Position numbers and translations under genes: made by a program
Notes under the pieces: model-generated
The model's database searches: none
Seen by the model: only the letters and a program-made list of their open reading frames with translations
Told to the model about the DNA's origin: nothing
In this document: in pieces, positions 52,468 to 59,691 of the stretch
Position numbering within the stretch: position 1 is the stretch's first letter
Layout: each line of letters starts with the position of its first letter
Assembly (NCBI GenBank): GCA_041394705.1
Contig: JAWKHS010000027.1
Span: forward strand, 1 to 64,000
DNA length: 64,000 nucleotides
From: Vicinamibacterales bacterium
Lineage (GTDB): Bacteria; Acidobacteriota; Vicinamibacteria; Vicinamibacterales; UBA2999
Direction of reading: 5' to 3'

Positions 52468-52547
52468 GATCTACGCGAGGACTCCCGATTTGTCAAATGT
52501 TTGTCCATGACAAATGGTTGACAAGACGACCCCTCGACTCGTAGGAT
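52468..52547. promoter_or_regulatory. Divergent promoters with an operator array for the MerR/B12 regulator
   Basis: Between the divergent genes: TTTGTCAAA (52489-52497), a perfect inverted repeat TTTGTC-CAT-GACAAA (52500-52514), and GTTGACAA (52517-52524). The minus-strand -35 TTGACA (rc of 52491-52496) pairs with TAGATC (52468-52473) at 17 bp. The plus-strand -35 TTGACA (52518-52523) pairs with TAGGAT (52542-52547) at 18 bp. Both -35 hexamers are embedded in the repeat array, so one regulator could silence both directions. Confidence 0.65.
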
Positions 52548-52554
52548 GCGGCCC

Positions 52555-52956
52555 ATGACCACTCCGTGGGCGCGCATCGCGATCGGCGCGATGTGCTTCG
52601 TGATCCTGGACGGGATGTGGCTGGGCCTCGTCATGAACGGCTTCTACCGCTCGCAGCTCGCGCCGATCGCCCGGCTCGGCGAGGGCGGAGGCTTCGCCCC
52701 GAACTGGCCGGCGGCCTTCGTCGTGTACCTGCTGCTCGGCGGCGGGATCGGCGCGTTCGTGACGCCGCGCGCGGCGACGCTGCCCGAGACCCTCCTGCTG
52801 GGCGCGCTCTTCGGCGTCGTCGTGTACGGGGTGTACGACTTCACCAACTACTCCACGCTCAGGCAGTGGCCCTTCGCCCTCACGCTGGTGGACGTGGCAT
52901 GGGGCGCCTTCGCGTCGGCGGTCACGGCCGCGGTGCTGTGGGCGACGACACGGTGA
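52555..52956 (+). CDS. DUF2177-family membrane protein
   Basis: 133 aa, four spans. VILDGMWLGLVMNGFYRSQL, WPAAFVVYLLLGGGIGAFV and VYGVYDFTNYSTLRQWP are typical DUF2177. Such proteins co-occur with DUF1365/Cfa/LitR loci. ATG 52555 is chosen over ATG 52546 because the predicted -10 ends 7 nt before it and overlaps the earlier one. GTGA overlap with the regulator gene makes the two an operon. Confidence 0.85.
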   Translation: MTTPWARIAIGAMCFVILDGMWLGLVMNGFYRSQLAPIARLGEGGGFAPNWPAAFVVYLLLGGGIGAFVTPRAATLPETLLLGALFGVVVYGVYDFTNYSTLRQWPFALTLVDVAWGAFASAVTAAVLWATTR

Positions 52957-53873
52957 GGTCGGACCGGGCCGGTGCGGCCCGGTATCCGATCCGGGCCGTC
53001 TCCAGGCTGACCGGCATCGCGATCGACACGCTGCGCGCGTGGGAGCGCCGCTACGGCGCGGTCGTGCCGGTCCGCGACGGGCGCGGCCGGCTCTACTCGG
53101 ACGCCGACGTCGCCCGGCTGCGGCTGCTGCACGACGCGACGCTGGCCGGCCACGCCGTGGGCCGAATCGCGACGCTGCCGCTCGAGGACCTGCGTGCCCT
53201 CACGGCCGCCCCGGCCGCGCCGCGTGCGGACGCCCCCGCGCCCGCGATCGAGGCGACGGTCCTTCGCCGCGCGCTCGACGAGCTGGACGGCGTGGCGCTC
53301 GACCGTGAGTTCTCGCGGCTCGCCGCGGTCCTGCCGCCGCTCGAGCTCGTACGCGATCTGCTCCTGCCGACGCTGCGCGAGGTGGGCGAGGCGTGGAACC
53401 AGCGGCGCGGCGGCATCGCGCACGAACGGCTCATCTCGTCCGCGATGCGCCACCTGCTGGGCTCGTTCCTCCGCGTGCACGCGCGCAGCGACTCGCCGAT
53501 CGGCCTGATGTTCGCGACGCCGTCGGGCGAGCGCCACGAGGTGGGCATCCTGAGCGCGGCGATGCTCGCGGCCAGCCGTGGCCTGAAGGTGTCCTACGTG
53601 GGACCGGACCTTCCCGCGGCCGAGATCGTGGAGGCCGCCCGCGCGGCCGGCGTACGTGTCCTGGTGCTCGGCCTCACGACCGCGGGACAGGCCGTGGCCA
53701 CGCGGCGCGAGCTCACGGCCATCGCCGCCACGCTGCCGGACGACGTCGAGCTCTGGGTGGGCGGCCCGGCCTCCACGCGCTTCGCGCGGGCGGCGGGCGG
53801 CCGTGCGACCGTCGTGGACTCGTTCGACGCCTACCTCGGCGAACTCACCCGCCTCAGCCAGGGCGGCGCGTGA
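52953..53873 (+). CDS. MerR-type regulator with cobalamin-binding domain (CarH/LitR-like)
   Basis: 306 aa. MerR DNA-binding domain (about 11-75; IRAVSRLTGIAIDTLRAWERR), helical cap (about 100-180) and B12-binding domain with E193-x-H195-x2-G198 (SGERHEVGIL) followed by GLKVSYVGPDLP. CarH/LitR bind adenosylcobalamin in the dark to repress and release DNA in light. The cap motif W-x9-E-H appears here as W148-x9-E158-R159: the His that grips cobalt after photolysis is Arg. Probably represses itself and the divergent lipid operon; light sensing is uncertain. Confidence 0.88.
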   Translation: MRSDRAGAARYPIRAVSRLTGIAIDTLRAWERRYGAVVPVRDGRGRLYSDADVARLRLLHDATLAGHAVGRIATLPLEDLRALTAAPAAPRADAPAPAIEATVLRRALDELDGVALDREFSRLAAVLPPLELVRDLLLPTLREVGEAWNQRRGGIAHERLISSAMRHLLGSFLRVHARSDSPIGLMFATPSGERHEVGILSAAMLAASRGLKVSYVGPDLPAAEIVEAARAAGVRVLVLGLTTAGQAVATRRELTAIAATLPDDVELWVGGPASTRFARAAGGRATVVDSFDAYLGELTRLSQGGA

Positions 53874-54013
53874 CCCAGGGTGGGTAGGCACTTCCACACC
53901 CCGGCGGTCCGCCGATTTCAGCCCGTCTGACCGAAGCCATTCTGCATCAGCCCGTTACGGCCCTCGGCGTCTGGGGCACGTGCCTTGCTCCTCCCGCAGG
54001 TGACGGAGGAACC

Positions 54014-54670
54014 ATGACGAACCACACCAGACGCACGATTGTCGCGACGGCGCTCGCCGGGGCGGCGCTCGCCGGCGCCAGCGCCCTCGCCTGGCGCGCC
54101 GAGGCCGTCCTGACCGAGACCTCGGCGGCCGACGGCCGCGCCGCCGTGCGCGAAGTCACGATCCCCGCCGGGACGACGCTGCGACTGCGGCTCGACACCA
54201 GCCACGCGTCGAACACGTCGCGCATCGAGGATCTCGTCAGGGCGCACCTGGCCGCCCCGCTGGTCGTGGACGGCCGCACGGTGGTGCCGGCCGACTCGGA
54301 GGTGACCGGGCACGTGGTGTCGGTCCGCCCGTCGGGCAAGGTGAAGGGGCGCGGCTACCTCGCGGTCCGCTTCTCGGAACTCCGATCCGAGCGCGACGAC
54401 CGGACCTACGACGTCACGACGCGCACGTGGGCGCGCGAGGCGCCAGGCACGAAGAAGAAGGACGCGGCGACGATCGCGGCGCCCGCCGGCGTCGGGGCCG
54501 TCGTGGGCGCCATCGTGGATGGCAAGAAGGGCGCGGCCATCGGGGCCGGCGTCGGCGCCGGCGCGGGGACCGGCGTGGTGCTGGCAACGGCCGGCAAGGA
54601 GGTGCGCCTGCCGCGCGGCTCGACGCTTCTGGTGCGGCTCGCGGCACCGCTGACGGTCCGCGTGTCGTAG
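54014..54670 (+). CDS. Secreted glycine-zipper protein
   Basis: 218 aa. Signal-like N-terminus (TIVATALAGAALAGASALAW) and GGAGG before the ATG. The domain VTIPAGTTLRLRLDTSHASN, DGRTVVPADSEVTGHVVSV, GYLAVRFSEL recurs in acidobacterial envelope proteins. It is followed by Lys and a glycine zipper (AGVGAVVGAIVDGKKGAAIG) that could insert in the outer membrane. Function unknown. A 14-bp hairpin lies 50 bp downstream. Confidence 0.65.
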   Translation: MTNHTRRTIVATALAGAALAGASALAWRAEAVLTETSAADGRAAVREVTIPAGTTLRLRLDTSHASNTSRIEDLVRAHLAAPLVVDGRTVVPADSEVTGHVVSVRPSGKVKGRGYLAVRFSELRSERDDRTYDVTTRTWAREAPGTKKKDAATIAAPAGVGAVVGAIVDGKKGAAIGAGVGAGAGTGVVLATAGKEVRLPRGSTLLVRLAAPLTVRVS

Positions 54671-54719
54671 GGCCGTCGCCCGGTCGGGCGGCCCCTCCGA
54701 CGGCCGTCCGACGACGCCA

Positions 54720-54756
54720 CCGGGGCCAGGCGCAGCACCACGGCGCCTGGCCCCGG
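54720..54756. terminator. Perfect 14-bp GC-rich hairpin
   Basis: CCGGGGCCAGGCGC (54720-54733) and GCGCCTGGCCCCGG (54743-54756) with a 9-nt loop, 50 bp after the glycine-zipper gene and before the ECF promoter. No T tract, but the strength and position suit transcript termination or 3'-end protection. Confidence 0.45.
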
Positions 54757-54799
54757 GCATGTACGGCGCCGTCCGTGTCGCCCGGCGCGGAGAAAATCC

Positions 54800-54827
54800 G
54801 GAATAAACCACCCGGGCCGGGGTATCT
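54800..54827 (+). promoter_or_regulatory. ECF-type promoter upstream of the sigma factor gene
   Basis: GGAATAA (54800-54806) is the classic -35 core of many ECF sigma factors. About 16 bp later comes GGTATCT (54821-54827) in the -10 position. It lies 37 nt before the sigma gene, so it likely reports autoregulation by that factor. Confidence 0.5.
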
Positions 54828-54863
54828 GTGGGGTGGAGCGCGCGGGCTCCGGACGCGGCGGGC

Positions 54864-55430
54864 ATGACGGACCTCGAGCACAATGGCGCGGGCGGCGTGT
54901 GGGCGGCTTTCGAAGCCGAGGCGATGCCGCACGTGGATCGGCTGTTCCGGCTCGCGGTGTGGTGGGAACGGGACAAGACCGAAGCCGAAGACCTGGTGCA
55001 GGACACCCTCGTCCAGGCGCTGCGATCGTTCCACCGGTACACGATCGGCACCAACTGCCGCGCGTGGCTGATCACGATCCTCCAGCACGTCCGGCTCAAT
55101 CGCCACCGCGCGCGACGCCGTGAACCGCTCGTGGAAGACCCGGGCGATCGCCTGGCGGGGGCGCTGCCGTTCGTGCCGGCCGTCCCCCAGCACCTCACCG
55201 ACGACGAGCTGCTCGCGGCGCTCGGAGACCTGCCGGAGGTCTACCGGGACGTGATCCTGCTCTGCGACGTCGAGGAGCTGTCGTACAAGGACATCGCGCA
55301 GGCGCTCGGCATCCCGCTGGGCACCGTGATGTCGCGGCTGCACCGCGGCCGCGGCCTGCTGCGGCGGACGCTGGCCGCCCGCCGCGCTGGGGGCGAGGCA
55401 GACGGAGTGTCGAGAGGAGCCGTCTCGTAA
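54864..55430 (+). CDS. ECF RNA polymerase sigma factor
   Basis: 188 aa. Region 2 (LFRLAVWWERDKTEAEDLVQDTLVQALRSF, with the DLVQDT core) and region 4 (LPEVYRDVILLCDVEELSYKDIAQALGIPLGTVMSRLHRGR) are clear, with no long C-terminal extension. Paired with the zinc-finger anti-sigma gene by a TAATG overlap. Signal unknown; neighbourhood suggests envelope or lipid stress. Confidence 0.93.
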   Translation: MTDLEHNGAGGVWAAFEAEAMPHVDRLFRLAVWWERDKTEAEDLVQDTLVQALRSFHRYTIGTNCRAWLITILQHVRLNRHRARRREPLVEDPGDRLAGALPFVPAVPQHLTDDELLAALGDLPEVYRDVILLCDVEELSYKDIAQALGIPLGTVMSRLHRGRGLLRRTLAARRAGGEADGVSRGAVS

Positions 55431-56245
55431 TGGAGTGCCGCGACGTTCGCGAGCTGCTGGACGCCTTCGTCGACGAAGAGGTCCTCGTCGAGACGACCCG
55501 GGCCATCGAGGCGCACCTCGAGCGGTGCCCGGCGTGCCGCGCCGAGGTCCAGGACGTGCGCCGGCTGAAGGCCCGCGTGCGGGCCGCGGTGACGGGCGCG
55601 CCCGCCCTCGCCGCGCGGGAGGCCTTCGTGAGCGACGTGACCGCGCGCCTGCGCGGTGAAGCGGAGCGGGCCCCCTCGCCTGGCGCCCGCCGCGCCTGGC
55701 TGGCCCTGGCCGCGGCGGCCGTGCTGGCCGTCGGCGTCGCGCTCGGTCTCGGCCAGTGGACGTCGCGATCGTGGATGGCGCTCGTCCTCGCCGCCGCCGG
55801 CGACCACCGCTATTGCGCGCTCTTCCATCGCCTCGAGGAGGCCCCGATCCCGTTGGCCGACGCGGCCGAGCGCTTCGGCGGCGCGCACCAGCAGATGGCG
55901 GCGGTGGAGCTCCCGGCCACCGCGGGCAGCGGCGAGCCGCTCGAGGTCGTCGATCGGCACTCGTGCGTGTTCGACGGCCGCCGCTTCGTGCACGTCGTGC
56001 TCCGCTACAAGGGCGAGCTCGTGTCCCTGCTGGTCACGGACGATCCACGGCCGGCCCTCGTGGCCTGGGGCGGCGCGGCCGACGGCGTGGCCGTGCCGGG
56101 GGCGGCCAGCAGCGACTACCGGATGGCGTCGTTCACGAGCGGGCGCCAGGCAGCGTTCGTCGTCTCCACGCTGGCCGAGGCCGACGTGATGGACGTGGCG
56201 CGCGCCGTCGCGCCGGTGGTCACGCGGGCGGTCGGCGGCGCCTGA
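55430..56245 (+). CDS. Zinc-finger (zf-HC2) transmembrane anti-sigma factor
   Basis: 271 aa. MECRDVRELLDAFVDEEVLV then H-x3-C-x2-C (AHLERCPACRAEV) is the ZAS domain that clamps the sigma factor. A membrane span at about 87-107 (AWLALAAAAVLAVGVALGL) and a periplasmic domain with HRYCALFHRLEEAPI and VVDRHSCVFDGRRFVHVVLRY follow. The two exported Cys could sense redox. The last 26 bp overlap the AraC gene on the other strand. Confidence 0.88.
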   Translation: MECRDVRELLDAFVDEEVLVETTRAIEAHLERCPACRAEVQDVRRLKARVRAAVTGAPALAAREAFVSDVTARLRGEAERAPSPGARRAWLALAAAAVLAVGVALGLGQWTSRSWMALVLAAAGDHRYCALFHRLEEAPIPLADAAERFGGAHQQMAAVELPATAGSGEPLEVVDRHSCVFDGRRFVHVVLRYKGELVSLLVTDDPRPALVAWGGAADGVAVPGAASSDYRMASFTSGRQAAFVVSTLAEADVMDVARAVAPVVTRAVGGA

Positions 56246-57269
56246 CACCGGTCTTCGCGGACGGCGGCACCCCGACCCGGCGTTTGAACTGCCGGCTGAA
56301 CGCCGCCTCCGAGTCGTAGCCGGCAGCGCGCGCGGCCCCGGCCACCGTCGCGCCTGGACGCGCGAGGTGGCGGCTGGCCAACTGCATCCGCCAGCGCGTC
56401 AGGTACTCCATGGGCGGCACGCCGACGTGAGCCGCGAACCGTTCGGTCAGCACCGTGCGCGACACGCCGCAGCGTCTGGCGAGGGCGGCGAGCGTCCAGC
56501 GGGCGGCCGGCGCTTCGTGGAAGCGCGCCAGGGCCTGGGCTGCCACCGGATCGCGCAGGCCCGCCAGCCACCCCGGACCGTCCGGCGCGGCGGCGGCGAA
56601 GTGCGCCCGCACGATCTCGACGAACATCAGCTCCGCCAGCCGCAATGCGACGCTCCGTCCGCCTGGACGGGCCTCGGCCAGTTCCGCCAGCGCGAAGTCC
56701 ACCAGATGGCGGAAGGGGCTGGCCGGTCCGGCGCCTGTCCGGACGGTGACCATCCTCGGCAGCGCCGCCAGCACGGGACTCTCGGCGGGCCGATCGCTGC
56801 CGAGGAAGCCGCACAGGAAGCGCGCCGCACGCGGGCCCTCGCCGCCCTGCGTCACGAGCGGCGGCAGCTTGCCCGACGCCATCAGCTCGAAGAACGCGAG
56901 GGCGTCGCGGTGCCCGTAGCTGGGTGGAGCATCCGGCGGATCGCAGATCCGGTACGGGTCGCCGCGCGGCACGACCAGCACGTCGCCGGCCTCGAGACGC
57001 ACCGGCGCCGCGTCGCGCAGGCCGGCCCAGCACCCGCCGTCGATCACGAGGTGGTACGAGACGAGGTGGGGCGAATCGGGCAGCACGAGGCGGCGGAACG
57101 CCTCGGTGTCCGGCGCCCACGAGTTCCACGGCGGCGTCGCGTCCACCTGGAACAGCATCGATCCCGTGAGGCGGATCGATCGCAGGACGTCGGACACGAC
57201 GTCGAATCCGGACGTCCGGGCGTCCACCGCGGACGTTGGGTCATGGGGCATCGTCGTCGTCCTCGCCAT
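56220..57269 (-). CDS. AraC-family transcription regulator with cupin N-domain
   Basis: 349 aa. N-terminal cupin_6-like domain (VSYHLVIDGGCWAGL, LEAGDVLVVPRGDPYRICDPP), C-terminal double HTH (LAALARRCGVSRTVLTERFAAHVGVPPMEYLTRWRMQLA and AARAAGYDSEAAFSRQFKRR). Binds a small ligand and controls nearby genes, probably the divergent methyltransferase 44 bp away. A TAGTAT box (57268-57273) overlaps the annotated ATG; ATG 57251 with GAGGA upstream is an alternative start. Confidence 0.88.
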   Translation of the reverse strand: MARTTTMPHDPTSAVDARTSGFDVVSDVLRSIRLTGSMLFQVDATPPWNSWAPDTEAFRRLVLPDSPHLVSYHLVIDGGCWAGLRDAAPVRLEAGDVLVVPRGDPYRICDPPDAPPSYGHRDALAFFELMASGKLPPLVTQGGEGPRAARFLCGFLGSDRPAESPVLAALPRMVTVRTGAGPASPFRHLVDFALAELAEARPGGRSVALRLAELMFVEIVRAHFAAAAPDGPGWLAGLRDPVAAQALARFHEAPAARWTLAALARRCGVSRTVLTERFAAHVGVPPMEYLTRWRMQLASRHLARPGATVAGAARAAGYDSEAAFSRQFKRRVGVPPSAKTGVRRRRPPA

Positions 57270-57313
57270 ACTACCGCCCGAGTCCGCGCGCGGTCGCGCG
57301 GCGGAGGGCTGCC

Positions 57314-58108
57314 ATGGACGAGGTCGTGACGTCGTCGAACCCGGCCGAGATCTACCACGCGCGCTTCGTGCCCGCGCTCTTCGCCCACTGGCCGCCCCGG
57401 GTGCTCGCGGCCGCGCGCGCCGGTGCCGGCGACCGCGTGCTCGACGTGGGGTGCGGCACGGGCGTGCTCGCGTGCGCCGCCGCCGCACTCGTGGGCCCGG
57501 ACGGCGCCGTGACGGGGCTCGACGCGAGCCCGGACATGCTGGCCGTGGCGCGGCGTCAGCCGTGTGTCGTCGCGTGGCACGAGGGACGCGCCGAGGCGCT
57601 GCCGTTTCCGGACGGCGCGTTCGACAGGGTGGTCAGCCAGTCGGCACTGATGTTCTTCGATCCGAAGGTGCAGGCCATCAGGGAAATGCTGCGGGTCATG
57701 GCGCCCGGCGGGCGGCTGGCCGTGCACGCCTTCGATGCGATCGAGCGTTCACCCGCCTACCACGCCCTCTCCGCACTGCTCACGACGCTCTTCGGCAGCC
57801 GCTACGGCGACGCACTCCGGCCGCCGTTCGCGCTGGGCGATCGCTACGCGCTGCGCGGGCTGTTCGTCGAGGCCGGCGCCGCCGACGTCGAGGCGGTGAC
57901 CGAGCCCGGCGTCGTGCGCTTCGCGTCCCTCGACGCCATGATCGCCACCGAGCGGGCCTGCGTCTGGACGCTCGGGGGCCTGCTCGACGAAGGGCAGTTC
58001 GCCCGGCTGCGCGAGGCCGCCGGTCCGGCGCTGGCGCCCTGGATCCGACCGGACGGTGCCGTCGAGTTCGACTGCCCCGCCCACATCGTCACCGCGGTCG
58101 GCCGGTGA
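57314..58108 (+). CDS. SAM-dependent methyltransferase (UbiE/Methyltransf_11-like)
   Basis: 264 aa from ATG 57314, which has GGAGG 6-10 nt upstream. VLDVGCGTGVLACAAAALVG (about 41-60), VTGLDASPDMLAVAR, FDRVVSQSALMFF and EMLRVMAPGGRLAVHAF. Resembles methyltransferases acting on quinones or small amphiphiles. Divergent from the AraC gene and convergent with the second desaturase (20 bp overlap). Confidence 0.87.
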   Translation: MDEVVTSSNPAEIYHARFVPALFAHWPPRVLAAARAGAGDRVLDVGCGTGVLACAAAALVGPDGAVTGLDASPDMLAVARRQPCVVAWHEGRAEALPFPDGAFDRVVSQSALMFFDPKVQAIREMLRVMAPGGRLAVHAFDAIERSPAYHALSALLTTLFGSRYGDALRPPFALGDRYALRGLFVEAGAADVEAVTEPGVVRFASLDAMIATERACVWTLGGLLDEGQFARLREAAGPALAPWIRPDGAVEFDCPAHIVTAVGR

Positions 58109-59024
58109 AGGGCCCGCGACCAGCCACCCGCCGCGCCTCGTAGCGCCGCGCGGTGTCTTCCAGGGCCTTGAGCCGCGCGGCCAGTCGGTCCTGCGCGCGA
58201 CGGCCCGCGTCGGACTCCGCGGCGAGCGACAGGGCCCGCCAGTGCCTGAGCAGCGGCACGATCACGTCGTCCTTGTGCTGGCGCACGTCGTAGATGCCGG
58301 CGGCCGCCACCAGGACGCTCCGGCGCCGGAATCCCGGGACGCTCGCGCCTGGCATCGTGAACGCATCCACCTCGTCGGCGAGGGCTTCGAGCGTCTGGTC
58401 CTGGGCCAGGTCGAGCGCGGCCGCCACGAGGTCGCGGTAGAAGACCATGTGCAGGTTCTCGTCGGCGGCGATGGGAGCGAGCAGCGCGTCAGCCGCGGGA
58501 TCGCCGGCGAGCCGACCGGTGTTGGCGTGCGAGATGCGGGTCGCCAGTTCCTGCAGGCTCACGTAGACGAGCGACCGGAGCACGTTGGTGGTGGCGTCGG
58601 ACCACCCGGTCTGGAGCGTCGCCATGCGGTCGCGTTCCAGCGCCACCGGATCCACCGCGCGTGACACGACGAGATAGTCGCGGATGGCGGTGGCATGGCG
58701 GGCCTCCTCGGCCGTCCAGCGGTGCACCCACGCGCCCCACGCGCCGTCCAGCCCCAGCCGTGCCGCCAGGGCATGGTGGTAGCTCGGCAGGTTGTCCTCG
58801 GTGAGCAGGTTGAGCTCGAAGGCCGCACGCACGGCCGGCGACAGCGTGGACTGTTCCGCCGCCCAGGCCATGCCGTCCTCGCCCGAGAAGTTCCGGCCGC
58901 GGCTCCAGGGGACGACCTCGTGCGGCAGCCACTCGCGCGCCGCCGCGAGGTGCCGTGACAGGCCGGCGGCCACGGTGGGCTCGAGCTCGCGCAGGAGTTC
59001 CAGGTCGCTCAGGCGCCGCGTCAT
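58089..59024 (-). CDS. Acyl-ACP desaturase-like diiron protein (second copy)
   Basis: 311 aa. Diiron ligands: E76 (LLTEDNLPSYHHALA), E107-x2-H110 (AEEARHATAIRDY) and ADENLHMVFYRDL. Same family as the desaturase at 48123 but only motif-level similarity, so a separate lineage with perhaps another chain position. Divergent from the N-acyl synthase-like gene with a shared AT patch serving as -10 on both strands; the ATG is 9 nt from TATTGT. Confidence 0.88.
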   Translation of the reverse strand: MTRRLSDLELLRELEPTVAAGLSRHLAAAREWLPHEVVPWSRGRNFSGEDGMAWAAEQSTLSPAVRAAFELNLLTEDNLPSYHHALAARLGLDGAWGAWVHRWTAEEARHATAIRDYLVVSRAVDPVALERDRMATLQTGWSDATTNVLRSLVYVSLQELATRISHANTGRLAGDPAADALLAPIAADENLHMVFYRDLVAAALDLAQDQTLEALADEVDAFTMPGASVPGFRRRSVLVAAAGIYDVRQHKDDVIVPLLRHWRALSLAAESDAGRRAQDRLAARLKALEDTARRYEARRVAGRGPFTGRPR

Positions 59025-59032
59025 CGGTGCCC

Positions 59033-59039
59033 TACAATA
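59033..59039. promoter_or_regulatory. Overlapping divergent -10 boxes (TACAAT / TATTGT)
   Basis: The 7 bases 59033-59039 read TACAAT on the plus strand (6 nt before GTG 59045) and TATTGT on the minus strand (9 nt before ATG 59024). The two genes are only 20 bp apart, so both promoters must overlap and both transcripts would be leaderless or nearly so. Confidence 0.5.
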
Positions 59040-59044
59040 CGCGC

Positions 59045-59671
59045 GTGGACGCGGGGCCGGTCGGCCTGGACGGGGTGGCGGCCGGCCTGGTCGCGCGTGC
59101 CGGGCTCCGCTTCGCCGTGGCCGGCGACGAGGTCGCGCGGGACGCGGCGTACCGCCTCCGCGCCCAGGCCGTCGTCGACAGCGGATGGCAGCCCGCGTCG
59201 GACTTCCCCGACGGCCGAGAGCACGACGCCTACGACGATCGGGCCGTGCATATCGTGGGCTGGGACGGCGGCGACATCGTCGCCACGGGCCGGATCGTGC
59301 TGCCGCCGGGCCCGCTGCCGACCGAGGCGGCCTGTGGGCGCACCATCGAGCCGGCGGGCCGCGTGGCCGACGTGGGCCGCATGGCCGTCGCGCGCGCCTA
59401 CCAGGACACGCGGCATCCGGCGTTCGTCGCACTGCTGGCGCGCCTGTACCTGGAGGTCCGCGCACGCGGCTTTGATCTGGCGTGCGGCATGATGTCGCCC
59501 CGCGCCCGATCGCTGCTCCGCCTGCTGGGCGTGCGGCTCGAGGTGCTCGGGGACGATCGGCCGTATTGCGGCGACGCCCGAGCGCCCGTGCGCTTCTCGC
59601 TCGTGGAGAACGACCTGCCACTCTCGACGCGCTGGCGTGCTCCCTCCCCGCCCGCGACGCCCGCGCCCTGA
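59045..59671 (+). CDS. N-acyl amino acid synthase-like GNAT protein (FeeM/autoinducer-synthase-like)
   Basis: 208 aa from GTG 59045. Pattern of the Acetyltransf_5/FeeM-like fold: AYRLRAQAVVDSGWQ, YDDRAVHIVGWDGGDIVATGRIVL, ADVGRMAVARAYQDTRHPAFVALLARLYLEVRARG and MSPRARSLLRLLGVRLEVLG. Such enzymes take an acyl chain from acyl-ACP and attach it to an amino acid or similar amine, like acyl-homoserine lactone synthases. The presence of an ACP, a KAS and a desaturase nearby fits this. Substrate is inference. Confidence 0.72.
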   Translation: MDAGPVGLDGVAAGLVARAGLRFAVAGDEVARDAAYRLRAQAVVDSGWQPASDFPDGREHDAYDDRAVHIVGWDGGDIVATGRIVLPPGPLPTEAACGRTIEPAGRVADVGRMAVARAYQDTRHPAFVALLARLYLEVRARGFDLACGMMSPRARSLLRLLGVRLEVLGDDRPYCGDARAPVRFSLVENDLPLSTRWRAPSPPATPAP

Positions 59672-59691
59672 ACGCGCGGCCGGGGCGGGCC

